Source: JAPLJC01 sp963697965 | GTDB lineage: Bacteria > Desulfobacterota > Desulfobaccia > Desulfobaccales > 0-14-0-80-60-11 | Assembly: GCA_963697965.1 (NCBI GenBank) | Contig: OY969108.1 | Coordinates: forward strand, 2,232,001 to 2,296,000 | DNA: 64,000 nucleotides | Direction: 5' to 3' | Shown here: in pieces, positions 18,026-27,349 of the stretch | How positions within the stretch are numbered: the stretch's first letter is position 1 | Layout: the number at the start of each line of letters is the position of its first letter | The notes under the pieces: generated by a model | The model's input: the letters and a program-made list of their open reading frames with translations, nothing else | The model's database searches: none | What the model was told of the DNA's origin: nothing | Position numbers and translations under genes: made by a program

Positions 18026-18604
18026 TCAAATCAGGCGTTGCTCCACAGCCTCGCATTTAAGGTTGTTGAAGAAAGCGGCGATGTAGTCGGCCCGCTTGAG
18101 GCCATAGTCGGTCATGTAGGCATGTTCGAAAACGTCCAGAATCAGCAGGGGATTGCAGCCCGCCGGGTGTCCCCCGTCATGTTCATTGATCCACTGGTTG
18201 ATAATCAGGCCCGTCTCCGGGTCCTCGTAGGTGACGGCCCAACCGATGCCCCGCATGGCGGCCACCGCCATAAAATCGTTGGCGCAGGCCTCCACGGAGC
18301 CGAACTGGGCTGTAACCCGTTTGGTCAGTTCCGGGGCTTTTCCCCAGTCCCCGTCACCTCCCAGGTTGCTGAAATAGAGTTCGTGCAGGCGCATGCCGTT
18401 GAATTCCCACCCCAGGCGCCGCTTCAGCTCGGCAAACTCCGGGGTGCCCTGCTTGCCGTCCTTAAGCAGGGCCGCCAGCAGGTCCAGGACCTTATTGGTG
18501 TTGGTCACATAGCCCTGGTAGAGGGTGAAATGATTCTTGAGCAAGGTGTCACTGAAGCCCTTCATACCCAGCAAAAAAGAAAAATCCTTGGCGGTATAGC
18601 TCAT
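18026..18604 (-). CDS. sodB: Superoxide dismutase, Fe/Mn family
   Basis: 192 aa. The four metal ligands are visible at expected places: H25 (LLKNHFTLYQGYV), H74 (MRLHELYF), D157 and H161 (LDVFEHAYMTDYG), followed by RADYIAAFF. It converts superoxide to peroxide and oxygen; no signal peptide, so cytoplasmic. Whether iron or manganese is used cannot be fixed from these motifs. AAGGAG lies 6 nt before the ATG. The gene symbol is by family analogy. Confidence 0.93.
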   Translation of the reverse strand: MSYTAKDFSFLLGMKGFSDTLLKNHFTLYQGYVTNTNKVLDLLAALLKDGKQGTPEFAELKRRLGWEFNGMRLHELYFSNLGGDGDWGKAPELTKRVTAQFGSVEACANDFMAVAAMRGIGWAVTYEDPETGLIINQWINEHDGGHPAGCNPLLILDVFEHAYMTDYGLKRADYIAAFFNNLKCEAVEQRLI

Positions 18605-18941
18605 GCTGATCTCCTTCCGGCCGCCGCCTCAAACCAAAAAAACGAATTAGGCGGCCACCATCTTTTTTAATTAAGATAGTGACGTGCGGAGGCCTGAGCA
18701 AGGCGGGGCCAAAAATTTCCGGCGCCTTGGGGAAAGGCGCCGGGGATAACAAAGGCTTTCGGTTTCCGGTTTCCGGTAGGAAAAACCTCTCCCAAATAGG
18801 TTATTCTTCTGGCCCCTGACCACGGGCCGACGCTACCCCGCCGCAGCCGCGCCCGCTTCGCCCACCCTCCCGGCCGCCGCGACCCTGCCGTCTTTTCGTT
18901 GCCTGGCCGGGCTAAATGGGGTATATATTAAGGGCGCCGGT
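18605..18941. other. Intergenic region between sod and the PC4 gene
   Basis: 337 bp with no gene seen. It contains an intrinsic terminator for the minus-strand PC4 gene (separate entry), and a copy of the repeat CGGTTTCCGGTTTCCGG (18758-18779), which recurs near 41262, 42327 and 46697. Confidence 0.5.
18711..18743 (-). terminator. Intrinsic terminator of the PC4-like gene
   Basis: CCGGCGCCTT (18719-18728) and AAGGCGCCGG (18734-18743) pair perfectly with a 5-nt loop. On the minus strand the stem is followed by AAATTTTT. It lies about 200 bp beyond the PC4-like gene. Confidence 0.6.
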
Positions 18942-19208
18942 TCATTCCGGGGCTTCCGGGTCCAGGTCTTCCGGGTCCAGCAGACCTTGCTTGAGCAAGG
19001 CCCGTTCCAGTTCGGCCAGCCCCTGCTTGAAGGCCGGATAAAGAGTCACGGCCAGGGAAATGCCTTTGCGGGTGGGGACCCATTCCCCTTCCTGCTCCCC
19101 GGGCACGTGCACCCGGATATCGATGAGGCGGCGGCCCTTAAACTCGGACAGCGACAGCAAGACGACTTCGCGGGCGTTTTTGGTTATCTTACTAACTACT
19201 TCGGACAT
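18942..19208 (-). CDS. PC4/p15-type transcriptional coactivator-like protein
   Basis: 88 aa. TKNAREVVLLSLSEFKGRRLIDIR and GEWVPTRKGISLAVTLYPAFKQGL match the single-stranded-DNA-binding PC4 fold, a single domain that forms dimers. Bacterial relatives are small nucleic-acid-binding proteins of poorly known role. It is divergent from cysS, with only 84 bp between the two starts. Confidence 0.85.
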   Translation of the reverse strand: MSEVVSKITKNAREVVLLSLSEFKGRRLIDIRVHVPGEQEGEWVPTRKGISLAVTLYPAFKQGLAELERALLKQGLLDPEDLDPEAPE

Positions 19209-19292
19209 AGCTCCCCCTGCGGCTTTCCTGCCAGGAAATTTGCTGGGGATTGACTTCGCTTATCTGGCCGACATTGTCAACCCCCTTTTTCG

Positions 19293-20762
19293 ATGCAACT
19301 CTATAATACCTTAAGCAGACGCAAGGAAGCCTTCAAGCCCCTGACCCCGGGGAAAGTGGGATTTTATGCCTGCGGAGTGACGGTTTACGACGACACCCAT
19401 CTGGGCCACGCCCGCTCCGGTGTGGTCTTTGAGGTCCTGGTGCGCTATTTGCGCCGCCAGGGGCTAACGGTCAACTGGGTAAGAAATTTTACCGACATCG
19501 ATGACAAGATCATCCGCCGGGCCCAGGAAACGGGAACCTCCTGGCAGGAGGTGGCCGACCGCTATATCGCCTCTTTCCGGGAAGACTCCGCGGCCCTGGG
19601 ATTACCCCCAGCCCCAATGGAGCCCCGAGCCACGGAGCACCTGCCCCAGATCGTCGACCTGATCCGCCGCCTGGAAGAGCGGGGTTTCGCCTACCGGGGG
19701 GCCGCCGACGTCTATTTCCGGGTGCGCAGCTTTCCCGGGTACGGCAAACTCTCCGGCCAGAACCTGGATGACATGCGGGCGGGCGCCCGCATCGAGGTGG
19801 ACCCGCACAAGGAAGATCCCCTGGACTTCGTCCTCTGGAAAAGCAGCAAACCCGGAGAACCGTCCTGGCCCAGCCCCTGGGGCACGGGCCGCCCCGGCTG
19901 GCACATCGAATGTTCCGCCATGAGCATGTACTACCTGGGGGAGACCTTCGACCTCCACGGCGGCGGCCAGGACCTGGTCTTCCCCCACCATGAAAACGAG
20001 CTGGCCCAATCCGAGGCGGCCACCGGCCAGCCCTTCGTCCGCTGCTGGCTGCATCACGGACTGCTCACCCTCAACCAGGAGAAGATGTCCAAGTCCCTGG
20101 GAAATTTCTTCACCATCAAGGAAGTCCTGGCCCGTTTTCCCGCGGAGGTGGTGCGCTTCTTTCTCATCAACGGCCAGTACCGCAGCCCTCTCGATTTCTC
20201 CGACGCCGCCCTGGCCGAGTCCGAGGCCGCCCTGCTGCGGCTGTACACCGCTCTGGCTCGCGTCTGGGAGGTTTTAGTAGCCCATCCGGGTTTAGGGCCT
20301 GCAATAACCGGCGACTTTCAACCGAATCTCACCATCGAGGAACGAGCCCGCCTGGCTTCCCTGCGCTCCCGCTTTGAGGCGGCCATGGACGACGACCTGA
20401 ACACCGCCCAGGCCCTGGGCTACCTCTTCGACGCGGTGCGCCTGCTCAACCGCCTGTTAGAGGAGCCCTCCGACCACCCCGATTATTTTACCATACTCAT
20501 GGATTTGTATGCCTCCCTTAGGGAACATGGCGAGATTCTCACCCTGCTCCAGGCTGACCCGCAAAAAATGGTACGAACCCTGCGGCAGAAGGCCGTGGAC
20601 CTGAAGATTGCCCCGGAAGAGATTGCCCGCCTCATCGACGAGCGCCTGCAGGCCCGGAACCGCAAGGACTGGGCCCGGGCCGACGCCATCCGGAAAACCT
20701 TGGCCGACCTGGAGATCGTCCTGGAAGATACTCCCCAGGGGACCGTTTGGCGCGTGAAATGA
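19293..20762 (+). CDS. cysS: Cysteinyl-tRNA synthetase
   Basis: 489 aa, full class I enzyme. YACGVTVYDDTHLGHARS holds the first zinc Cys and the HIGH-type motif (HLGH); KMSKSLGN is the KMSKS loop; WHIECSAMS and HGGGQDLVFPHHENE supply further zinc and substrate ligands. It charges tRNA-Cys. The start ATG lies in a short divergent intergenic region without a strong ribosome site. Confidence 0.97.
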   Translation: MQLYNTLSRRKEAFKPLTPGKVGFYACGVTVYDDTHLGHARSGVVFEVLVRYLRRQGLTVNWVRNFTDIDDKIIRRAQETGTSWQEVADRYIASFREDSAALGLPPAPMEPRATEHLPQIVDLIRRLEERGFAYRGAADVYFRVRSFPGYGKLSGQNLDDMRAGARIEVDPHKEDPLDFVLWKSSKPGEPSWPSPWGTGRPGWHIECSAMSMYYLGETFDLHGGGQDLVFPHHENELAQSEAATGQPFVRCWLHHGLLTLNQEKMSKSLGNFFTIKEVLARFPAEVVRFFLINGQYRSPLDFSDAALAESEAALLRLYTALARVWEVLVAHPGLGPAITGDFQPNLTIEERARLASLRSRFEAAMDDDLNTAQALGYLFDAVRLLNRLLEEPSDHPDYFTILMDLYASLREHGEILTLLQADPQKMVRTLRQKAVDLKIAPEEIARLIDERLQARNRKDWARADAIRKTLADLEIVLEDTPQGTVWRVK

Positions 20763-20763
20763 T

Positions 20764-20817
20764 AGCAGTGAGCAGTGAGCAGTCAGTAGTCAGTGATCAG
20801 TGATCAGTGATCAGTAA
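20764..20817. repeat. Short tandem AGTGAGCAGT / AGTGATC repeat
   Basis: GCAGTGAGCAGTGAGCAGT runs into three copies of CAGTGAT. The reverse complement of a similar tract lies at 25847-25893, just before the MFS gene. Such tracts are dispersed repeats; no function is assigned. Confidence 0.6.
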
Positions 20818-20927
20818 AAGCAAAAACTGAAAGATAAGACTAAGCAAAAAACGGTAAAGGCTAAAAACTCAAAAATCCCATAGCTGATAGCTAACTAGCT
20901 GACGGCTAATAAAAAGGAGGTTTGCAG

Positions 20928-21212
20928 ATGGCCACATTCCTGATGTTTGGCAAATACACGGCCCAGGCCATGCAGGAGATGAGCCCGGGACGCACCCAGA
21001 AGGTGCGGGACAAGGTCAAGGAATTGGGCGGGGAAGTGAAGGCGATTTACGCCGTGCTGGGAAAGAAGGACCTGCTGCTGGTGGTCAACCTGCCGGGCAT
21101 TGAGGCGGCCATGAAGGCCTCCCTGACCCTGAGCAAGATGACCGGCATCTCTTTTACCACCTCGCCCGCCCTGCCGGTGGAGGAATTTGACAAACTGATC
21201 GGCCAGGTGTGA
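20928..21212 (+). CDS. GYD domain protein
   Basis: 94 aa from ATG 20928 with GGAGG 7 nt upstream (a TTG 6 bp earlier is too close to it). MFGKYTAQAMQEMSPGRTQKV and LGGEVKAIYAVLGKKDLLLV, with FTTSPALPVEEFD at the end, fit the GYD family, a ferredoxin-like dimeric alpha-beta barrel of unknown biochemical role. Confidence 0.85.
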   Translation: MATFLMFGKYTAQAMQEMSPGRTQKVRDKVKELGGEVKAIYAVLGKKDLLLVVNLPGIEAAMKASLTLSKMTGISFTTSPALPVEEFDKLIGQV

Positions 21213-21513
21213 TGTGATTTTTGGGGGAGGGCCCGGGCCGACAGCCCCTGCCCTCCCGCCATACCCCCCTCCCAACCCCTGGAATTAGCCGGGGAAGGCT
21301 GGCTGCGCCCGACTTCCCCGGCTTACTGAACTAGGGGCGACCCAACGGGTCGCCCCTACTATTATGGGGATTGGGGGTGGGGGCTTGGGGGAGGGGGAAA
21401 CGGCCCTCGGCCCTTTGCCCCCTCCCCCAACTTTCTTATTCTTTTGGGGTGGGTGGCCGCCAGGCCACCCACCCCAAAAAAGGTTATAATCAAATTTACC
21501 GATATTAATAAAC
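21213..21513. other. Intergenic region before uvrB with palindromes
   Basis: 301 bp, no gene. It contains a type A palindrome (21331-21359, AGGGGCGACCCAACGGGTCG and closing arm) and a perfect 17-bp palindrome close to uvrB, described separately. GC-skewed tracts (GGGGGAGGGGG) fill the middle. Confidence 0.55.
21442..21490 (+). promoter_or_regulatory. Palindrome and -10 box before uvrB
   Basis: TTTTGGGGTGGGTGGCC (21442-21458) pairs base for base with GGCCACCCACCCCAAAA (21463-21479) around GCCA. A perfect TATAAT (21485-21490) follows, 24 bp before the uvrB ATG. The right arm covers where the -35 box would be, and no good -35 is seen. This could be an operator, or another dispersed repeat. Confidence 0.4.
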
Positions 21514-23511
21514 ATGTCCGAGCAATTCCATCTAGTCACTTCCTTCCAACCCAAAGGGGATCAGCCCCAGGCCATCCGCCGGTTGATCCAGGGGGTGAGG
21601 CACGGGGAGCCCCATCAGCTATTGTTGGGGGTGACCGGCTCCGGCAAGACCTTCACGGTGGCCAACGTCATTGCCGCGGTGAATCTACCCACCCTGGTGC
21701 TGGCCCCCAACAAGACCCTGGCTGCCCAGCTCTACGGCGAGTTCCAGGAGTTCTTTCCGGAAAACGCGGTGGAGTATTTTGTGAGTTATTACGACTATTA
21801 TCAGCCCGAGGCCTACGTGCCGCAGGCGGACCTCTATATCGAGAAAGACTCTTCCATCAACGAAGCCATCGACCGGCTGCGCCATTCCGCCACCCGCTCC
21901 CTGTTTGACCGCAATGATGTGATCATCGTGGCTTCAGTCTCCTGCATCTACGGGTTGGGCTCGCCGGAGGCCTACCACGGCATGCTCCTCTTCCTGGAGG
22001 AGGGTGCGACCGTGGACCGACGGGAGGTCCTGGCCAAGCTGGTGGAGATCCTCTACGAGAGGAATGACATCGATTTTCACCGGGGGACTTTTCGGGTGCG
22101 GGGCGACCGGGTGGAGATCTTTCCGGCCTACGAAGAGTCCCTGGCCATTCGCATCGAATTCTGGGGCGACACGGTGGAGAGCATCAAGGAGATCGACCCC
22201 TTGCGGGGCCAGACCTTGCGCCGCCTCAAAAAAATCACGGTCTATCCCGCCTCCCATTACGTCACCACCGACCTGGTGCGCCGCCAGGCCACGGCCGCCA
22301 TCGAGGCGGAACTGAGCGAGCGCCTCGCCTGGTTCCAGCAGCAGGGGAAACTGTTGGAGGCCCAACGCCTGGGTGAGCGCACCCGTTTCGACCTGGAAAT
22401 GATGAAGGAGTTAGGGTTTTGTCACGGCATCGAGAATTATTCCCGGCACCTCACCGGCCGGTCCGAGGGGGAGGCACCCCCTACCCTGCTGGACTACCTG
22501 CCCCGGGAATCCCTGGTGGTCATCGATGAATCCCACATCACCATCCCCCAGCTCCAGGGCATGTCCCGGGGAGACCGCTCCCGCAAACAGACTCTGGTCG
22601 ATTACGGCTTCCGGCTGCCTTCGGCCCTGGACAACCGGCCCCTCAGTTTCGAAGAGTTCAAAACCCGGGTGGACCGGCTGATCTACGTTTCCGCCACCCC
22701 GGGCCCCTATGAGCTGGAGAAGGCAGGAGGCCGGGAGGTGCAGCAAATCGTTCGCCCCACGGGCCTGATGGACCCCAAGATCACCGTGAAGCCGGCCAGC
22801 CACCAGGTGGACGATCTCCTGGGCGAGCTCCGGGCCCGGGTGCAGCGGGGCGAGCGGGTGCTGATAACCACTCTCACCAAACGCATGGCCGAGGACCTTA
22901 CCGAATACTACCAGGGCCTGGGTCTCAAGGTGCGTTACCTCCATTCCGACATTACCACCCTGGAGCGCATGGAAATCCTGCGGGACCTGCGCCTGGGGGT
23001 CTTCGACGTCCTGGTGGGGATCAACCTCTTGCGGGAAGGCCTGGATCTACCGGAAGTCTCCCTGGTCGCCATCCTCGATGCGGACAAGGAAGGCTTCCTG
23101 CGCTCCGCGCGCTCCCTGATCCAGACCTGCGGCCGGGCGTCGCGCAACGTCCGGGGCGAAGTGCTCTTCTATGCCGACCGGGTAACCCCCTCCATGGCCG
23201 CGGCCATCCAGGAGACCGACCGCCGCCGGGCCTTGCAGCAAACCTACAACCAACGCCACGGCATCACCCCGGAGACCATCCAGAGCCGGATCAAAGACGT
23301 CCTGGCCTCGGTGTACGAACAGGATTACGTCACCGTACCCATGGCCGCCGAAGAACAGGCCCCCTATCTGCTGGAAGAGGAGGCGTCAGCCCGGATTGCC
23401 CGCCTGAAGCGGGAGATGCAGGCCGCTGCCAAGAAGCTCGATTTTGAGCGGGCCGCGTCCCTGCGGGACCAGATCCGGGCACTGGAGGCTGGACGGCTCA
23501 AGTACGCCTGA
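21514..23511 (+). CDS. uvrB: UvrABC system protein B
   Basis: 665 aa, full length. Walker A GVTGSGKT at residues 39-46, the beta-hairpin YYDYYQPEAYVP near 92, VIDESH box, helicase motifs VLVGINLLREGLDLPEVSLV and QTCGRASRNV, and a C-terminal UVR domain (ARIARLKREMQAAAKKLDFERAA) that contacts UvrC. It verifies DNA lesions delivered by UvrA. Monocistronic, with its own upstream palindrome. Confidence 0.98.
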   Translation: MSEQFHLVTSFQPKGDQPQAIRRLIQGVRHGEPHQLLLGVTGSGKTFTVANVIAAVNLPTLVLAPNKTLAAQLYGEFQEFFPENAVEYFVSYYDYYQPEAYVPQADLYIEKDSSINEAIDRLRHSATRSLFDRNDVIIVASVSCIYGLGSPEAYHGMLLFLEEGATVDRREVLAKLVEILYERNDIDFHRGTFRVRGDRVEIFPAYEESLAIRIEFWGDTVESIKEIDPLRGQTLRRLKKITVYPASHYVTTDLVRRQATAAIEAELSERLAWFQQQGKLLEAQRLGERTRFDLEMMKELGFCHGIENYSRHLTGRSEGEAPPTLLDYLPRESLVVIDESHITIPQLQGMSRGDRSRKQTLVDYGFRLPSALDNRPLSFEEFKTRVDRLIYVSATPGPYELEKAGGREVQQIVRPTGLMDPKITVKPASHQVDDLLGELRARVQRGERVLITTLTKRMAEDLTEYYQGLGLKVRYLHSDITTLERMEILRDLRLGVFDVLVGINLLREGLDLPEVSLVAILDADKEGFLRSARSLIQTCGRASRNVRGEVLFYADRVTPSMAAAIQETDRRRALQQTYNQRHGITPETIQSRIKDVLASVYEQDYVTVPMAAEEQAPYLLEEEASARIARLKREMQAAAKKLDFERAASLRDQIRALEAGRLKYA

Positions 23512-23653
23512 CTTAGGGGTGCATGGTTGGGATGGAAATTTATTAGGTGGGCTTCTTCCGAAGGAATGGCCTGGAGCCAATGAAACCACTACCCCTAAAG
23601 CAGCTCGATTTTTCAACCTCTGAAAATCTTACTAAGTAGTTCCGGCTTTAAAC

Positions 23654-24808
23654 TCACCTCTTCTCCGCCGCCCTTTCCTTGGGCCGCTTGCCTTCGGGTT
23701 TGGCCTGCAATTTAAGAAATTCCTCCAACAGCCGCTTCTGTTGGGAGCCGAGCCGGGTGGGGGTCGAAAGGGCCACCGTCACCACCAGGTCGCCCCTCGA
23801 TTTGCCCCTGAGGCCCGGAACCCCTTCCCCCGGGATGCGGAAGGCGGCCCCGGGCTGGGTGCCGGCCAGCACTTGCAGGAGTTTCTGGGAATTCAAGGTG
23901 GGAACAGTGACCGCGGCGCCCAGGGCCGCATCCACAAAAGAGAGGTGCGCCAGGTAATGGAGGTCTCGTTCCTTCCGGGTGAAGATGGGATGCGGGGCGA
24001 TCTGCACTTCCAGGTAGAGGTCGCCGGCAGGGCCGCCCCTGGCGCCGGCTTCCCCCTCCCCCCGCAGGCGCAGGCGGGTGCCGTTGTCCACCCCTGGGGG
24101 AATGCGCACCTGGAGCTGCTTCTTTTCCTGCAGCGTGCCGCGGCCCCCGCAGTTAACGCAAGGTGAGGTGATGAGGGTGCCCGCCCCGAGACAATCCGGA
24201 CAATTGTTGAAGATCTTCAGAAATCCCCGGGGCTGGCTAATCTGGCCCCGGCCCTCACAGCGCGGGCAGGTCTGCCGCTGGGTGCCGGGTTCCAAACCGC
24301 TGCCGCCGCAGCGCCGGCAACTGACTCCGCGTTCCACCTCGAGGCTGGTATCCAGGCCCCGGACCACTTGTTCCAGGGTCAGGACCACCCGCTGGCGCAG
24401 ATCCGCTCCCGGTTGGGCTTCTTCGGCCTGGGCCGGCCGGTTTTTCCCGAAGCTGAAGAATTCTTCGAAAATGTCCCCAAAGGAGCTGAAGATATCCTCA
24501 AAACCGCTGAAGCCGCCGACATCCATGCCGGCCAGACCCGCCTGGCCGTACAGGTCATAAAGCTGCCGCTTCTCGGTATCCGCCAGCACCTGGTAAGCTT
24601 CGGAAATCAGCTTGAATTGCTCTTCCGCCTGCTTGTCCCCGGGATTCTTGTCGGGATGATGCTTGAGAGCCAGCTGCCGGTAGCTGACTTTAATCTCTTC
24701 CACGGGGGCCTCCCGGGAAACCCCCAAGATCTCATAATACTCTGCCATTCCGGCTGAACCACTCCCAGCCTCATCCCTTGGATGATTATTTGCCTTAATG
24801 GTTATCAT
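23654..24808 (-). CDS. dnaJ: Chaperone protein DnaJ
   Basis: 384 aa from the ATG at 24806-24808, chosen for its AGGAGG site 4 nt upstream; the canonical N-terminus MAEYYEILGVS begins 20 residues later (24748) without so good a site. J domain with the HPD tripeptide (ALKHHPDKNPGD), Gly/Phe-rich region, four CxxCxGxG-type zinc motifs (CRRCGGSG, CPRCEGRG, CPDCLGAG, CVNCGGRG) and the C-terminal substrate-binding domains (VRIPPGVDNGTRLRLRGEGE). Co-chaperone of DnaK, which is not in this window. The tail is unusually Lys/Arg/Glu-rich. Confidence 0.95.
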   Translation of the reverse strand: MITIKANNHPRDEAGSGSAGMAEYYEILGVSREAPVEEIKVSYRQLALKHHPDKNPGDKQAEEQFKLISEAYQVLADTEKRQLYDLYGQAGLAGMDVGGFSGFEDIFSSFGDIFEEFFSFGKNRPAQAEEAQPGADLRQRVVLTLEQVVRGLDTSLEVERGVSCRRCGGSGLEPGTQRQTCPRCEGRGQISQPRGFLKIFNNCPDCLGAGTLITSPCVNCGGRGTLQEKKQLQVRIPPGVDNGTRLRLRGEGEAGARGGPAGDLYLEVQIAPHPIFTRKERDLHYLAHLSFVDAALGAAVTVPTLNSQKLLQVLAGTQPGAAFRIPGEGVPGLRGKSRGDLVVTVALSTPTRLGSQQKRLLEEFLKLQAKPEGKRPKERAAEKR

Positions 24809-24850
24809 CCTACCTCCTCTTGTCAAGAACGGCTGCGGACATGGAGGCAG

Positions 24851-25060
24851 CTCAAGGTTCAAAGTTCAAAGTTCAAGGTTCAAGGTTAGAAGTTTAGGCC
24901 TCTGCAAAGGTCCCCCTTTTTGTCATGCTGAGGGAGCGAAGCTACCGAAGAATTTCATAGATGAAAAGGTTTGGTTTTCACAGAGGTCTCAAGTTCAAGG
25001 TAAACCTCGAACTACGTTTGCCTTTAACCTTGAACTTTGAACCTTCAACTTTGAACTTGT
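24851..25060. repeat. Type C long inverted repeat element
   Basis: Starts with repeated GGTTCAAAGTTCAAAG and ends with the mirrored AACTTTGAACCTTCAAC tract; the middle holds CCTCTGCAAAGGTCCCC, TGTCATGCTGAGGGAGCGAA and ACCGAAGAATTTCATAGATG. Two further copies occur at about 43941-44115 and 60636-60812. The mirrored ends and internal inverted halves resemble a non-autonomous element; it encodes nothing. Confidence 0.7.
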
Positions 25061-25350
25061 TTTAGAAGTGCTTCCAGGCGCGGCTCTAGGTCCGGGGAGG
25101 GATCGTGGATTTCCACCAGCTTGCTGCGGCTGCGGGTCCCCAGGAGGCGGAAGGCGCCCTCGGGAAGCTTCAGGACCCGGGACAGGAAGGCCAGGAGTTC
25201 CCGGTTGGCCGCCCCCTTTTCCGGGACAGCCGCCAGCCGGATTTTGAGGCGGTCGCCATGCAAGCCCACCACCTCGGTGCGCCGCCCCCCCGGAGCCACC
25301 GTCAGCCGCAGCCGGTAGCCCTGGGAGGTGGACGAAAACCAGGTGGACAT
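25045..25350 (-). CDS. DUF167 (YggU) family protein
   Basis: 101 aa from the ATG at 25348-25350; a longer frame exists but would run into the neighbouring yggT gene. RLRLTVAPGGRRTEVVG, LKIRLAAVPEKGAANRELLAFLSRVLK and GTRSRSKLVEI are the DUF167 signature. Function unknown in general. The stop overlaps the end of the type C repeat. It follows yggT by 13 bp, the common yggT-yggU order. Confidence 0.88.
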   Translation of the reverse strand: MSTWFSSTSQGYRLRLTVAPGGRRTEVVGLHGDRLKIRLAAVPEKGAANRELLAFLSRVLKLPEGAFRLLGTRSRSKLVEIHDPSPDLEPRLEALLKQVQS

Positions 25351-25363
25351 CCCCGGCCAGTCC

Positions 25364-25669
25364 TCAGCAGAGCCGGTAGGCCAGGTGCAGGAGACTGGCA
25401 ATCAGAAAATTTTTCAAAAATACGATGGCCAGCAGCACCACGAGGGGGCTCAGATCAAGGCCGCTGTAAACGAGGGGCAGCCGCTGCCGCAGCCAGGCCA
25501 GCACCGGTTCGGTGACGTTATAGAGAAACCGGACGATAGGGTTGCAGGGATCGGGGTTCACCCAGGAAAGCAGGGCCCGGGCGATGATAACCCACATATA
25601 GATGGTGAGCGCCAAGTCAAGGACCCTGGCCAGAGCCACCAGCAGATTGTCCAGGACAAACATTCCCAT
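25364..25669 (-). CDS. yggT: YggT family membrane protein
   Basis: 101 aa with two hydrophobic segments (about 5-33 and 70-95). VIIARALLSWVNPDPCNPIVRFLYNVTEP is the characteristic YggT block. The family is linked to osmotic shock tolerance and membrane organisation in other bacteria. It precedes the DUF167 gene and probably shares its transcript. Confidence 0.9.
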   Translation of the reverse strand: MGMFVLDNLLVALARVLDLALTIYMWVIIARALLSWVNPDPCNPIVRFLYNVTEPVLAWLRQRLPLVYSGLDLSPLVVLLAIVFLKNFLIASLLHLAYRLC

Positions 25670-25846
25670 TTCTCCATATTATTTAGAAAATTTAGTCTAT
25701 TATGGCCGGGGCGCTAAAATTGTCAAGGAGATAAGGCCACGCCAACTGCCACCTGGGCAGCTGCCGCCTTTCAGCTTTTGGGGTTTTGGCTGCGCTGGTT
25801 TTTGGGTTTTCAGGTTATTACGTATTTTTTTTTTTAGTTTTTGCTT

Positions 25847-25893
25847 TTACTGACTACTGGCTACTGACTACTGTCAGCTCACTGCTCACTGCT
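25847..25893. repeat. GACTACTG/CTCACTGCTCACTG tract
   Basis: ACTGACTACTGGCTACTGAC followed by CTCACTGCTCACTGCTC is the reverse-complement counterpart of the tract at 20764-20817. It lies before the MFS gene. No function is assigned. Confidence 0.5.
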
Positions 25894-25958
25894 CAAAAAT
25901 ACGCGGTTGCGCCGGCTCGAGGCATTCCTTAAAATAAAAAGATTAGCCAGCGTCTCAG

Positions 25959-27200
25959 ATGAAAAGCATCGGAACCTTCAAGGCCCTGCGTCATCGCAAT
26001 TTTCAGCTCTTTTTCACCGGCCAGCTGATCTCCCTCACCGGCTCCTGGATGCAGTCGGTGGCCTTCAGTTGGCTGGTCCTGGTGCTCACCAACTCCGCCT
26101 TCTATCTCGGATTGGTTGGGGCCCTGCAAACCCTGCCGGTGCTGCTCTTCTCCCTCCTGGGGGGCGCGGTGGCGGACTACGCCAGCAAACTGCGCCTGAT
26201 GTACATTACCCAGACGGCCCTGCTGCTGCTGGCCCTGGCCCTGGGGCTGCTGGTGGACCTGCACCTCATCAAGATTTGGGACCTCTGCCTCCTCGTTTTC
26301 CTCTCCGGCACGGTAATAGCCTTCGACATCCCGGCGCGCCAGGCCTTCATCGTGCAACTGGTGGGCAAGCCGGACCTGCCCAACGCCATTGCCCTCAACT
26401 CCAGCCTGTTCAACGCCACCCGGGTGATCGGGCCGGCGGTGGCCGGGTTGGTGATCGGGGCCATGGGCATGGCCAATTGCTTCTATCTCAACGCCGCCAG
26501 CTTTCTGGCGGTGCTCCTGGCATTGGCGCTCCTCAAGCTGCCCCCCCCCCAGCCGGTGCCCTGGACGCCCCTGTGGCATGCCTGGAAGGAACTGGAAGAC
26601 TATCTGAGGACCAAGCGAGAGCTGCGCTTGATCCTGCTGCTGATGACCCTGGTGGCGGTCCTGGCCATGCCCTATTACGTGCTGCTGCCCAAACTGGCCC
26701 GGGATACCCTGGGAGCGGGACCCAGCGGCTTCGGCATCCTCATGGGCGCCGCCGGCCTGGGGGCCTTTCTGGGCGCCCTTGTTTTGGCCCGCCGCCTGGA
26801 GAGCAGCCCTCCCATGCCCTCCTTCCTGACCGGTCTGGCCTTGTTCCTCCTGGGGCTGGTGGGCCTGGGGCTTTGCGGCTCCTATTACGCCGCCCTGGTC
26901 TTCATGTTTATTTCCGGCTTCGGCATGGTGACCCAACTCTCCACCGGCAACAGCCTGCTGCAGCTCAACGTACCCGATGAACTGCGGGGCCGCCTCATGA
27001 GCCTCTTCGGACTCATCGTCATGGGCTTCGCGCCCATAGGCAGCCTTGTTTACGGGGTGGTGGCCCACTTCGTCGGCTCGGGACCCACCATCGCCGGCGG
27101 CAGCCTCCTGGCCGCCCTGGGCGCCGGCCTCATCCTGCTGCGCTACCCGGAATTGCGCCGCCTCGATTTCACCGACCTGGGCCCCGCCGCCAGTGATTGA
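25959..27200 (+). CDS. MFS transporter, EntS/MFS_3-like
   Basis: 413 aa, about twelve hydrophobic segments. FKALRHRNFQLFFTGQLISLTGSWMQ at the start, the loop GGAVADYASKLRLM after helix 3, and FDIPARQAFIVQLVGKPDLPNAIALNSSLFNATRVIGP are typical of the MFS_3 branch that exports enterobactin-like compounds and macrolides. The cargo here is unknown; no biosynthetic genes flank it. Confidence 0.88.
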   Translation: MKSIGTFKALRHRNFQLFFTGQLISLTGSWMQSVAFSWLVLVLTNSAFYLGLVGALQTLPVLLFSLLGGAVADYASKLRLMYITQTALLLLALALGLLVDLHLIKIWDLCLLVFLSGTVIAFDIPARQAFIVQLVGKPDLPNAIALNSSLFNATRVIGPAVAGLVIGAMGMANCFYLNAASFLAVLLALALLKLPPPQPVPWTPLWHAWKELEDYLRTKRELRLILLLMTLVAVLAMPYYVLLPKLARDTLGAGPSGFGILMGAAGLGAFLGALVLARRLESSPPMPSFLTGLALFLLGLVGLGLCGSYYAALVFMFISGFGMVTQLSTGNSLLQLNVPDELRGRLMSLFGLIVMGFAPIGSLVYGVVAHFVGSGPTIAGGSLLAALGAGLILLRYPELRRLDFTDLGPAASD

Positions 27201-27349
27201 CCTTGGTTGGCAGCTTGGGAAAATAGCCCCCTTGCCTTTTCGGAAAGATGGGTTGAACTAAAAAGGATGTCATATGACCTTTATAATAGTTCGCTTGACT
27301 AGACAGGGAATCCTTCTCGAAACGCCTTATTACCCCGCGCCAAAATATC

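Noticed and set aside
25907..26980. 357-residue frame overlapping the MFS transporter
   Set aside because: A different reading frame of the transporter with Pro/Gly/Ala-rich content and no motifs.
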